Assembly (NCBI GenBank): GCA_945870085.1
Contig: CAMBQX010000025.1
Location: forward strand, 1-14,944
Origin: Bifidobacterium breve
GTDB taxonomy: Bacteria; Actinomycetota; Actinomycetes; S36-B12
Length of the DNA: 14,944 nucleotides
Reading direction: 5' to 3'
Shown: positions 6,713 to 14,088 of the stretch, in pieces
Position numbering within the stretch: position 1 is the stretch's first letter
Layout: each line of letters begins with the position of its first letter
Program-made: the position numbers and the translations under genes
Notes under the pieces: generated by a model
The model's database searches: none
The model's input: only the letters and a program-made list of their open reading frames with translations
Told to the model about the DNA's origin: nothing

Positions 6713-7834
6713 TCAGGCGCGCCCAGTGCGGGCCCAACTCATGCCACTTGGCTGCACAAAACCCCCGATCGCCAAGATGCCAAGTGCCGCGGTGACGTCC
6801 ATCGGGCTCATCCCAGCATCACAGACCAATTTGTTCAAAGTAACCTCACCGCGACCGGGGAATGCGTCTAGGACTCGAACCTCTCGTGGGCTGAGATCAT
6901 CGGTTGGCCTCTGGGGTATGACCCACAATCTTTTATCCGGACCACCACGTGGGATCGAGACCGAAAGAGGGCCGAGTACCTCAAGGACATCCTCCGGGCA
7001 TGAAGCCAAAATGGCGCCCTGCTCCCGAATCAGATTGTGGCAGCCAGCTGACATTGGTGACGTAACCGGACCCGGCACCGCTAAAACGTGCCTATTGAGT
7101 TGCACTGCCGCGTTTGCCGTTGAGGTAGTACCTGACCGCACCGAAGCCTCGATAACGACCGTCGCTCTAGTCAACGCCGCGATTATCCGATTGCGACTTA
7201 AGAACCGGTGCCGGCGCACCCCTTCACCCGGCGGCGATTCACTGACCACCACCCCCTCATCGGCGATGCGTGCGATCAACGCCTCATGGGCTCTCGGGTA
7301 AGCAACATCAACTCCACTTGCAAGTACACATACTGTTATTCCACCTGCTGAAAGGGCGCCTCGGTGGGCCGCCGCATCAATGCCGTAAGCCCCACCCGAG
7401 ACCACTGTCCAACCAGCATCAGCGAAAGTTGCACACCAGTCGCGGCCGACCGATTCACCATATGAACTTGCTGCTCTGGCACCAACAACTGCCAGCGACC
7501 GCAACGCCGCGAGCCGTAGGCCAGCCGCTCCTTGCACCCACAATGCGAACGGGGCCCCATCGCCTAGATCATCAAGTTGGGTCGGCCAATTGATTGTCCC
7601 GCGGGTAATAATCTCCGCGCCAATGCGATGGCACTTTTCGCGAGCTGCCTGCGGGTCAGCTAGGCCAAGTCGCGCATGAAGGCCTGCTCCGTCGCGGAGC
7701 CCACTCTTGCGTGCCGTGATTGCCGCAACCGCTGCCACCGGCCCGAGTTTTCGCACATAGGCGCCGAGAACTTGATCACCAGGCTCACCAAGATGCGCCA
7801 AAGTAATTAGCGCATCGACTTCGGACTCAATCAT
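6713..7834 (-). CDS. dprA: DNA-processing protein DprA (Smf)
   Basis: It binds incoming single-stranded DNA and loads RecA during natural transformation. In the 373 residues, the N-terminal helical part (1-80) is followed by the Rossmann-like DprA domain: LAVVGARAASSYG (114-126), TVVSGGAYGIDAAAHRGAL (143-161), CVLASGVDVAYPRAHEAL (169-186), VVVSESPPG (195-203), FLSRNRIIAAL (211-221), TVVIEASVRSGT (225-236). A winged-helix-like C-terminal domain covers about 313-363. ATG 7834 is chosen because it overlaps the comM stop by 8 nt and matches the family N-terminus. The frame is open upstream to 7909, but that is antisense-free extension into comM. Coupling with comM fits a shared DNA-uptake role. 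Confidence 0.95.
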   Translation of the reverse strand: MIESEVDALITLAHLGEPGDQVLGAYVRKLGPVAAVAAITARKSGLRDGAGLHARLGLADPQAAREKCHRIGAEIITRGTINWPTQLDDLGDGAPFALWVQGAAGLRLAALRSLAVVGARAASSYGESVGRDWCATFADAGWTVVSGGAYGIDAAAHRGALSAGGITVCVLASGVDVAYPRAHEALIARIADEGVVVSESPPGEGVRRHRFLSRNRIIAALTRATVVIEASVRSGTTSTANAAVQLNRHVLAVPGPVTSPMSAGCHNLIREQGAILASCPEDVLEVLGPLSVSIPRGGPDKRLWVIPQRPTDDLSPREVRVLDAFPGRGEVTLNKLVCDAGMSPMDVTAALGILAIGGFVQPSGMSWARTGRA

Positions 7835-9359
7835 TTTTAGGCCCGCTCTCAGGACCGCGTAGGCCAAGTGCCATCGCAATGTGGTCGCGGCCCGGCCCCA
7901 CCTCTTCACAAAGATCCGCCAAGGTCCAGGCCACTCGCAGTACTCGATCTGCCCCGCGCAGGCTCAACCCTCCACGCTCCGCCTCGGTCAAGAGCGCACA
8001 CCCGCCGGCATCCGGAGCCCATTTTCGCCGTAGCTCCCCCGCCGGTAACTGGGCATTGATCGACCACGGCAGCTCACTAAATCGAACTGCGGCTCTGGTG
8101 CGAGCCAGAGCGACGCGTTCAGCAATCTGCGCGCTGCTATCACCGGCCTGTGCGGCTAGTTCACCCATAGTTGGGCGCAGCACTTCAAGGCGGATATCGA
8201 TGCGATCTCGAAGTGGCCCCGATAGGCGTTCGGTATAGCGACGCTTTGCCATCGCCGTGCACCGGCAAGCCGCGCCCTTACCGACTCCGTGGCCACACGG
8301 GCAGGGATTTGCGGCCATGACTAACTGGAATCTGGCAGGTAGGTCGATGCTTTCAGCGGCCCGCATTATTCGCACAACTCCGGACTCCATCGGTTGCCGC
8401 AAACCCTCCAAACTGGGACGCGTGAATTCGGGTGCTTCGTCCAAAAAAAGCACCCCGCCGTGCGCGAGGGTCAGCGCGCCCGGAATGGTCCGGTGGCCAC
8501 GCACCGTGCCCAGGAGCGCGGTTGCTGAAGCCGAATGATGGGGTGCTTGAAATGGTGGCCGGCTTACCAGGCCCGCACCGGCCGGCAATCTTCCGGCAAC
8601 CGCGTGAATTGAAGTGACGTCAATTGCAGTTTGCTCGTCAAGATCGGGCAAGATGGTTGGCAACCGTTCGGCCAACATGGTTTTACCAACACCCGGTGGG
8701 CCTATGAGTGAGAGATGGTGCCCACCAGCGGCCGCAACTTCAAGTGCGAAGCGACCATGTGCATGACCACGGATATCGCGCATATCAAAGCTTGGGGTCG
8801 CAGCTTCGAATTGCTCGGCCTCAGGTATGTCATCGGGTGGCGCTTCACCTCGCAGTACCGCAACCAGATGGGCTAGGTCACGGATAACCACAACTTCGAC
8901 ACCAGGAACTACGCAGACCTGTCTGGCGCTACCCGGGGCAACATATACGCGTTTGATACCGCAGCGCTGTGCGGCGATTGCTGCCGGGAGGGCTGCTCGA
9001 AATGCGCGAAGTTCGCCGTCCAATCCCAGTTCACCGATAAAAGTTGCACCATGAGCAGAGCTAGCTGGTATTTGCTCGGTCGCGAGGAGGATCCCTACTG
9101 CAATCGGTAGATCCAAACTGGTGCCGTGCTTAGGGATATCCGCCGGCGATAAGCCAATTGTTACGCGTGCTGCCGGCCACTTGCAGCCAGCATTACCAAT
9201 TGCCGAACGAACGCGCCATTTGGATTCACCCACCGCGGCATCGGCTAATCCGATCACTCCGACACTGGGTAAGCCTTGAGCTACTTCAACCTCGACGCGG
9301 ATAACCAATCCGGCAACACCTGAAACCACTACTCCGTGTACTTGCGCAACCACGATCAC
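7827..9359 (-). CDS. comM: Mg-chelatase-like AAA+ ATPase, ComM/YifB family
   Basis: This is a hexameric helicase-like ATPase; in Vibrio, ComM drives branch migration during integration of transforming DNA. The N-terminal Lon-protease-like fold (residues 1-170) has GLPSVGVIGLAD at 29-40 and ADIPKHGTSLDLPIA at 73-87. The AAA+ module has Walker A GPPGVGKT at 220-227, Walker B LFLDE at 304-308, and the cysteine-bearing ANPCPCGHGVGKGAACRCT at 350-368, with GPLRDRIDI after it. At 510 residues it is full length. The start is GTG 9359, overlapping the yraN stop by 4 nt (GTGA). The end overlaps dprA by 8 nt. Confidence 0.95.
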   Translation of the reverse strand: MIVVAQVHGVVVSGVAGLVIRVEVEVAQGLPSVGVIGLADAAVGESKWRVRSAIGNAGCKWPAARVTIGLSPADIPKHGTSLDLPIAVGILLATEQIPASSAHGATFIGELGLDGELRAFRAALPAAIAAQRCGIKRVYVAPGSARQVCVVPGVEVVVIRDLAHLVAVLRGEAPPDDIPEAEQFEAATPSFDMRDIRGHAHGRFALEVAAAGGHHLSLIGPPGVGKTMLAERLPTILPDLDEQTAIDVTSIHAVAGRLPAGAGLVSRPPFQAPHHSASATALLGTVRGHRTIPGALTLAHGGVLFLDEAPEFTRPSLEGLRQPMESGVVRIMRAAESIDLPARFQLVMAANPCPCGHGVGKGAACRCTAMAKRRYTERLSGPLRDRIDIRLEVLRPTMGELAAQAGDSSAQIAERVALARTRAAVRFSELPWSINAQLPAGELRRKWAPDAGGCALLTEAERGGLSLRGADRVLRVAWTLADLCEEVGPGRDHIAMALGLRGPESGPKND

Positions 9360-9715
9360 TCAACCCCACGAAGGTGTTTGATTTCTGGCGGTCCCACCGC
9401 ACCCTGCACAATTCCGACCACATCAATACGTACCGTCGGCGCATAGACCTGACGGGCTTCTAGCCACTTGGTAGCCAATTGCCGCAGCCGCCGAAGCTTG
9501 CGTTGGGTTATTGCTTCGAATGGGCTACCGAACGCCTCGCTACTGCGAGTCTTGACTTCACATACCACCAGCGCGTTACCTTCACTAGCAACAATGTCGA
9601 TCTCACCGCACTCACATCGCCAGTTTCGTTCGATAACTTTCATCCCTAGACCACTTAAGTACCGTGCGGCCACTTCTTCGCCGTATTGGCCGAGTGCGTC
9701 TTTTCGCAGCACCAC
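9356..9715 (-). CDS. yraN: UPF0102 / YraN family endonuclease-fold protein
   Basis: This is a small protein with a Holliday-junction-resolvase/restriction-endonuclease fold; its function in cells is not settled. Visible are the helix LGQYGEEVAARYLSGLGM, RNWRCECGEIDIVA with the Glu and Asp of the catalytic motif, and the downstream Glu-x-Lys in VVCEVKTRSSEAFGSP. GEIDIVA plus EVK is the nuclease-type signature. The frame is open to a TTG at 9751, but that has no Shine-Dalgarno. A run of four GTG codons follows an AGGGG run, and I chose the third (9715), giving 119 residues; the others (9712, 9718, 9721) are equally possible. It couples to comM by a 4-nt overlap. Confidence 0.9.
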   Translation of the reverse strand: MVLRKDALGQYGEEVAARYLSGLGMKVIERNWRCECGEIDIVASEGNALVVCEVKTRSSEAFGSPFEAITQRKLRRLRQLATKWLEARQVYAPTVRIDVVGIVQGAVGPPEIKHLRGVE

Positions 9716-9777
9716 CACCACCCCCTGCGCGCACTCTCGCGGGTGCGGCAACTAACTACTAGCAACGCTCACGCAGC

Positions 9778-9786
9778 TGTGGATGG
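9778..9786 (-). promoter_or_regulatory. Degenerate DnaA-box-like site
   Basis: The minus strand reads CCATCCACA, which ends in the conserved TCCACA core and differs from TTATCCACA in its first two bases. A second weak match, TTATCCCCA, lies at 9807-9815 in the same orientation. Both lie in the short gap between rnhB and yraN, which otherwise shows no gene. Confidence 0.2.
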
Positions 9787-9848
9787 AAACAAACATGGGG
9801 TGCCCTTGGGGATAACTACCAGCGGTATCTGATTAGTTACCCCTGCCA

Positions 9849-10517
9849 CTAGGTGACCCCGGGGAGATTCCAGGAGATCCGATGGAGCGGGGTGGGCCCA
9901 GTTTCGCGCAATGCCGAAAGGTGTTCAGGTGCGGCGTAGCCCTTATTGCCATCCCAGCCATAACCCAGGTAGTCCTTAGCGTGGGTGACCATCTGCGCGT
10001 CGCGCTCAACTTTTGCCAAGACACTTGCCGCTGCCACCGCAGCACAAGTCATATCCGCCTTGACCTTCATCACCACCGGCGGCGGTTGCCAATCATCGGT
10101 GAAATCGTCAAACAAAGTTAGCCGAGGTGGGGTGAGCCAGTCGTGACTGCCATCTAGCAATACCACCGACGGCTGAACGCCAGCACTTGACAACTGGTCA
10201 AGTGCTCGCCTACCGGCCAGCCGAAGTGCGGCGATAATGCCGATTGCATCGATCTCATTGTTAGTGGCATGGCCAACCACATACGCCACGCACCAACTCG
10301 CAATGAGTGGAACCAACTCAACTCGACGTTGCTCGGATAGCAATTTTGAATCGCGCACCCCTTCGGGCGCTGCCCCCGTGTCGGCTGAAATAACTACAAC
10401 GCCAACACTTACGGGCCCAGCAAGTGCCCCTCGGCCAACCTCATCAATCGCCGCCAGCAGGCCGCCATACTCACGCAGGAGCGTTCTTTCCACTCGCAGG
10501 GTTGGGGCGGGCGTCAC
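9849..10517 (-). CDS. rnhB: Ribonuclease HII
   Basis: It cleaves RNA of RNA-DNA hybrids and single ribonucleotides misincorporated in DNA. In the 222 residues the catalytic DEVGRG is at 25-30 (Asp25, Glu26), DSKLL at 56-60, Asp122 in LLDGSHDW, and Asp155 in KADMTCAAVAAASVLAKVERD. The C-terminus has GYGWDGNKGYAAPEHLSAL, a normal family end. The start is GTG 10517. There is no Shine-Dalgarno, but an AATAGT hexamer 6 nt upstream suggests a leaderless mRNA. It is the first gene of the minus-strand run leading into yraN, though a gap of about 130 nt follows it. The lepB and DUF2469 neighbours usual in actinobacteria are not present here. Confidence 0.95.
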   Translation of the reverse strand: MTPAPTLRVERTLLREYGGLLAAIDEVGRGALAGPVSVGVVVISADTGAAPEGVRDSKLLSEQRRVELVPLIASWCVAYVVGHATNNEIDAIGIIAALRLAGRRALDQLSSAGVQPSVVLLDGSHDWLTPPRLTLFDDFTDDWQPPPVVMKVKADMTCAAVAAASVLAKVERDAQMVTHAKDYLGYGWDGNKGYAAPEHLSALRETGPTPLHRISWNLPGVT

Positions 10518-10523
10518 GACGCA

Positions 10524-10529
10524 ACTATT
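10524..10529 (-). promoter_or_regulatory. Possible -10 box for leaderless rnhB
   Basis: AATAGT ends 6 nt before the GTG start of rnhB, so transcription would begin at or next to the start codon. No clear -35 is seen. Confidence 0.3.
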
Positions 10530-10569
10530 GCCGAGTACGCGCTTACCCGGCTAGCCAGGGCCAAACACG

Positions 10570-10575
10570 TAGAGT
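10570..10575 (+). promoter_or_regulatory. Possible -10 box for leaderless DUF3048 gene
   Basis: TAGAGT fits TANNNT and ends 6 nt before ATG 10582, while no Shine-Dalgarno is visible. The 64-nt divergent gap with rnhB thus seems to hold two back-to-back promoters. Confidence 0.4.
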
Positions 10576-10581
10576 GCTGTC

Positions 10582-11673
10582 ATGCTGGAAACTCAATTTC
10601 GTAAAGTTGGTCTAGGGCTTTGCGCGATCGCAGTACCCCTACTAATTGCCTCGTGCGGTAGTGGCACCTCAGGCACCATCGCTTCGCAGCCTCCGGTGAG
10701 CAGCACACCGCAGACCAGTGCAGCACCGGCCCCCTCCCCCGCCTCCGTGTCACCAAGCCCAACTCCCACCCCAAGCCCGAGCCCAATTGTTTTGCTCTCC
10801 CCACTGACCGGGCTGCCAGAACCAACCCCAAAGCCGGTGCTCGTAGTCAAACTCGATAACACCCGCAATGCGCAACCACACGCTGGCCTTGGTTCGGCAG
10901 ATGTGGTCTATATCGAGGAAGTTGAATGGGGCCTGACACGAATTGCCGCGGTTTTCTCCTCCGAAGTCCCAGATCATATTGGCCCAGTACGGTCTGCGCG
11001 GATCACCGACATTGATCTGCTCGCCCAGTACGGCAGCCCGGCATTTTCCTTCTCGGGTGCACAACAAAAACTTTGGCCCATGCTCGAAGCGGCTTCATTC
11101 GAAGATGTCTCAGCCAACAAGGGCGGCGAAGGCTATTCGCGCGACTCTAATCGCAGGGCGCCTTACAACTACTTCGCCGATGGCAAGGTGATGCTAGAGC
11201 GGGCACCAAAAGCCTCGGTGAGCACCGACATCGGCTTTCTGTTTGCCGAGGCCGTTCCACTTGGTGGCAGGCCCGCCACCAAGGTGACCGCCGAGTGGCC
11301 ATACTCAAGTGCTCGTTTTGTTTATGGCCCAATTACCGGACGGTACAACGTGCGTTTAAATGGTGCACCGGCTAAGGGTGAAGAAATCGAGGGCAGCCAG
11401 CAGGCGAGTACCGTGGTGATCCAATACGTGAAGCAAACCGACTCTGGATTCCAGGACAAAAGTGGCGGCCGTACTCCACTGGCCAAAACCGTTGGCACCG
11501 GTAAAGCCTTAGTTTTGCGCGACGGCCAAGTCTGGGATGTCGTCTGGAATCGACCGAGCGAGGAACTCGGTACGACATTCGCACTTGCTGATGGCACTCC
11601 ACTTCCATTTAAGCCCGGCCAAACATGGATCGCGCTCTTAGACCGCGACCGCACGGTACGAATTATTCCCTGA
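10582..11673 (+). CDS. DUF3048 domain-containing lipoprotein (YerB-like)
   Basis: This is an exported lipoprotein of unknown function. The signal peptide spans residues 1-24 with lipobox IAS-Cys25, followed by a Ser/Pro/Thr/Ala-rich linker (26-72) that probably spans the cell wall. The DUF3048 N-terminal domain starts at LSPLTGLP (72-79) and shows VVKLDNTRNAQPHAGLGSADVVY and GLTRIAAVFSS, the family hallmarks, then PVRSAR and SGAQ. The later part, ending GQTWIALLDRDRTVRIIP, matches the DUF3048 C-terminal domain. The 363 residues are full length. It is divergent from rnhB, and its 3' end overlaps the convergent RDD gene by 11 nt. Relatives are envelope lipoproteins of unassigned role, so I give no further function. 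Confidence 0.9.
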   Translation: MLETQFRKVGLGLCAIAVPLLIASCGSGTSGTIASQPPVSSTPQTSAAPAPSPASVSPSPTPTPSPSPIVLLSPLTGLPEPTPKPVLVVKLDNTRNAQPHAGLGSADVVYIEEVEWGLTRIAAVFSSEVPDHIGPVRSARITDIDLLAQYGSPAFSFSGAQQKLWPMLEAASFEDVSANKGGEGYSRDSNRRAPYNYFADGKVMLERAPKASVSTDIGFLFAEAVPLGGRPATKVTAEWPYSSARFVYGPITGRYNVRLNGAPAKGEEIEGSQQASTVVIQYVKQTDSGFQDKSGGRTPLAKTVGTGKALVLRDGQVWDVVWNRPSEELGTTFALADGTPLPFKPGQTWIALLDRDRTVRIIP

Positions 11674-12202
11674 CAAACGGATCATTAAGCGTGACCGACC
11701 AGTTATGCACCACGCTCGTGCGCAAAATGGTGTCTTGGAGTGATCGGTTAGTCGGACTCACCACGACCCAGATTAGGCCAATAGGAAATACCATCGAGAA
11801 AATTGACCTAAGTGCCGAAAGTGGCCAACTTAGGCGTTTACCTTTGTAGTCCACCACCTGTAATCCCATAAGGTGATTGCCAAGGGTGCGCCCTGACAGG
11901 GCCCAAGCCGCAGTCCAATAAGCCCAAAGCAGCACAAACCCAGCAAAGAAGAACCAGGACGCATCTGGCATTTCAAATAAATGGATCGGTGCTATCAAAA
12001 GTAAGAACAACCAAAGCAGTCCGTAATTGGTTAGCATCACCACTATGGTGACCGAAATATCGATGGCCACCGCAATAGCTCGCGTCACAATCCCCGATCG
12101 TTGTCCCTGCTTTGATTTAGCCTTTTCAGGAATAGTGACCTGCGCTAGGTCTCTGACTTCACCGGCAGCCAATTGCTGCCGAAACTTTTCAAAGCTTGTC
12201 AT
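11663..12202 (-). CDS. RDD family membrane protein
   Basis: The RDD family comprises small membrane proteins; some act in ion transport, most are uncharacterised. After a polar N-terminus of about 37 residues, the domain has its hallmark RAIAVAID (Arg41, Asp48) opening the first membrane segment (about 41-70), a second segment (82-102), GRTLGNHLMGLQVVD (104-118), a third segment (133-150) and RSLQDTILRTSVVH (153-166, Asp157). The 179 residues are typical. ATG 12202 overlaps the upstream gene's stop by 4 nt (ATGA), so the two are translated together. The tail overlaps the convergent lipoprotein gene by 11 nt. Confidence 0.9.
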   Translation of the reverse strand: MTSFEKFRQQLAAGEVRDLAQVTIPEKAKSKQGQRSGIVTRAIAVAIDISVTIVVMLTNYGLLWLFLLLIAPIHLFEMPDASWFFFAGFVLLWAYWTAAWALSGRTLGNHLMGLQVVDYKGKRLSWPLSALRSIFSMVFPIGLIWVVVSPTNRSLQDTILRTSVVHNWSVTLNDPFVRE

Positions 12203-12735
12203 ACATCACCTTCAGAGTAAGCGCCCGCTGGTGACTCAACTTTGCGCCCCTTGCGCCTAAATATTATTGAATCCGCAATTTTGTTAATGAATTCATCAAG
12301 CGACAGGGATTGCAATCTCGCCGCGTTGACCGCATCAACGGCAATACCCCCGGTGGACTCACGGATAATTTTCGGCAAATCGATTTCGTCAATGATGTAA
12401 TTCGCGATTTCAACCATCGGCACGCGATCGATAATCTTATCCATATTCGCCCTTGCAACGATCGCATCGATGTCAACTCGTTCCAGCACAATCTTAGTTA
12501 GGTCGATGCGATCAACGACAACGTTCACCGCGATCGGAACCACTCGATCAAGGGCAGCGTTCACCCCCGCAATAACCGTTTGGTCAATTACTGAAGCCAC
12601 AGCTCCGACAAGTCCGGCTGCTAAGCCGACTAATTCACTAATAGGGTTCGTCGCGCCCGCGCTCGGTACTTGATTGACAACTAACACCACCTCTTGCCCG
12701 GTGCCCTCATCGGGTTGCTCCCCCGGCGTCGTCAT
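12199..12735 (-). CDS. Short-repeat hypothetical protein coupled to the RDD gene
   Basis: I do not recognise a named family. The 178-residue protein begins with an acidic, disordered-looking N-terminus (1-30). A hydrophobic/amphipathic stretch (32-75, rich in Val, Ala, Gly) follows. Residues 76-125 hold about five copies of a 9-10 residue unit of the form R-x-D-[LI]-x-x-I-[IV]-x, with Arg76, Arg86, Arg95 and Arg104 in phase and a last copy at 117-125. The C-terminus is basic then acidic (FRRKGRK, EGDV). I recall similar repeats near or fused to RDD domains in other actinobacteria, so a membrane-associated partner of the RDD protein is plausible. ATG 12735 is chosen over the open frame to 12819, which reads a Trp/Pro-rich stretch across the divergent promoter region. 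Confidence 0.75.
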   Translation of the reverse strand: MTTPGEQPDEGTGQEVVLVVNQVPSAGATNPISELVGLAAGLVGAVASVIDQTVIAGVNAALDRVVPIAVNVVVDRIDLTKIVLERVDIDAIVARANMDKIIDRVPMVEIANYIIDEIDLPKIIRESTGGIAVDAVNAARLQSLSLDEFINKIADSIIFRRKGRKVESPAGAYSEGDV

Positions 12736-12741
12736 GGACCA

Positions 12742-12747
12742 ATCATG
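12742..12747 (-). promoter_or_regulatory. Possible -10 box of the repeat-protein/RDD operon
   Basis: CATGAT ends 6 nt before ATG 12735 with no useful Shine-Dalgarno between. This is the weakest match of the set. Confidence 0.25.
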
Positions 12748-12829
12748 TCCTAGTAGGTGGCAGGGCTGGAAGTAGGCACCGACCGGCCACCGTGGTGCCC
12801 AAGGCGCCCAAGGAGCCACTTGAACCAGA

Positions 12830-12835
12830 TACTGT
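12830..12835 (+). promoter_or_regulatory. Possible -10 box for leaderless lipase gene
   Basis: TACTGT fits TANNNT and ends 7 nt before ATG 12843, where no Shine-Dalgarno exists. It supports the ATG over the GTG at 12792. Confidence 0.35.
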
Positions 12836-12842
12836 GCTCCCC

Positions 12843-14084
12843 ATGCGCGCTTTCAAGTGGACCCTGCTCGTGGTCGGCGCGATCGTTTTTTCGCTGCTAA
12901 TGGCCCTGATCGCGTCCTATGTTGCCTCGTCCCGAGAAACCAATATCACCCAAAGTGGACTCGATGCTTTCTATACCCCACCTAATCCAATTCCAGCTAA
13001 ACCCGGAACTTTGATTCGCAGCGAACCTTTAACCGTTAACGTTCCTGGTGCCACCGCTTACCGGATGCTCTACTCCACGCAGCGCCCGAACGGAACTCCC
13101 GCGGTTTCTGGCGGCATGATGTTCATCCCCGACGGGCCCGCGCCAGCAGGTGGGCGCAAGGTGGTTGCATGGGCGCACGGCACCGTGGGCCAAGGTGATG
13201 CTTGCACCCCATCTCGATCCACTAATCCGCTGCAGGACAGCACCAACTGGCTTGACCAGATGATGCAGCTTGGCTGGGTGGTTGTCTCAACCGATTATGC
13301 GGGCATGGGAACCCCCGGGCCGAATCTGTATCTGGTAGCACAAGCCGAAGTTAGTGACGTCGTGAACTCGGTTCGCGCTATTAGAGAATTCCCCGCAGCG
13401 CATGCCGGCAGCGAATACGTGGTTTGGGGCCATTCACAAGGCGGGCACTCATCGCTTTGGTCTGGGCAGCTAGCACCGAATTTAGCACCGGAACTAAATT
13501 TGATTGGCGTGGCGGCGGCCGCCCCGGCCGCTGAACTCACCCTCATTATGGGGGCGCAGTGGAACACCGCGGTTGGCTGGGCGATAGGCCCAGAGATAGT
13601 CGAATCCTGGCCGGTGGTTTATCCAGATTTACCTCTCGATGGCTACATCTCCCCACAAGGCCAGGCCAATGGTGCCCGATTAGCAAATGAGTGCATAATC
13701 GCGGCCGCAATAGAAGGCCTTGTACGAATCGATTTCGACCAAGAGTTCTTTGCGGTGAACCCGACTAACACTGATTGGGGGGTGAAAGCAGGTGAGCAAA
13801 CCCCGCCACCACTTCCAGCATCAATGCCAGTATTCATCGGGCAGAGCACGGCTGACACCGTTGTTCTTCCATGGCCCAATGCGGTGCTTCAAGAAAAGTG
13901 GTGCAAGGCGGGTTCAATGATCGAAATGCTGTGGATCGGGGATGTTAGCCACCAAGACACCGCTACGACTATCGGACCCGCGGTCGTGGACTGGATAGCT
14001 GACCGATTCGCCGGCCGTGCACCAACGCGCACCTGTGACGTCGCGCCACCGGTCAGCCCACCCGCCGGCACCCCCATCAGTTAA
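12843..14084 (+). CDS. Secretory-lipase-like alpha/beta hydrolase, membrane-anchored or exported
   Basis: It probably hydrolyses lipid esters outside the cytoplasm. In the 413 residues, a short basic N-terminus precedes a hydrophobic segment (7-28), either a signal anchor or an export signal. The alpha/beta-hydrolase core shows WAHGTVGQGDACTPS (110-124), STDYAGMGTPG (149-159) and the nucleophile elbow GHSQGG (196-201, Ser198). The likely triad is completed by Asp338 (GQSTADTVV) and His370 (GDVSHQDT). Four cysteines outside the signal (121, 284, 354, 398) could form two disulfides, fitting export. The layout resembles the Candida-type secretory lipase family (LIP) found in many actinobacteria; the substrate cannot be told. 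The frame is open from GTG 12792, but ATG 12843 is preferred because membrane-type N-termini start so and a -10-like hexamer lies before it. Confidence 0.88.
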   Translation: MRAFKWTLLVVGAIVFSLLMALIASYVASSRETNITQSGLDAFYTPPNPIPAKPGTLIRSEPLTVNVPGATAYRMLYSTQRPNGTPAVSGGMMFIPDGPAPAGGRKVVAWAHGTVGQGDACTPSRSTNPLQDSTNWLDQMMQLGWVVVSTDYAGMGTPGPNLYLVAQAEVSDVVNSVRAIREFPAAHAGSEYVVWGHSQGGHSSLWSGQLAPNLAPELNLIGVAAAAPAAELTLIMGAQWNTAVGWAIGPEIVESWPVVYPDLPLDGYISPQGQANGARLANECIIAAAIEGLVRIDFDQEFFAVNPTNTDWGVKAGEQTPPPLPASMPVFIGQSTADTVVLPWPNAVLQEKWCKAGSMIEMLWIGDVSHQDTATTIGPAVVDWIADRFAGRAPTRTCDVAPPVSPPAGTPIS

Positions 14085-14088
14085 CAGA

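Noticed and set aside
6678..6737. TTG start for xerC that adds 20 residues
   Set aside because: It has no Shine-Dalgarno, overlaps dprA by 25 nt, and mycobacterial XerC begins near the internal ATG. It cannot be fully excluded.
7835..7909. N-terminal extension of dprA by 25 codons
   Set aside because: It lies inside the comM 3' end. The internal ATG at 7834 has the typical short overlap and matches the family N-terminus.
12736..12842. Long versions of the lipase (from GTG 12792) and the repeat protein (from 12819) overlapping head to head
   Set aside because: The extra residues are Pro- and Trp-rich and unlike either protein. The shorter starts leave a 107-nt divergent promoter region.
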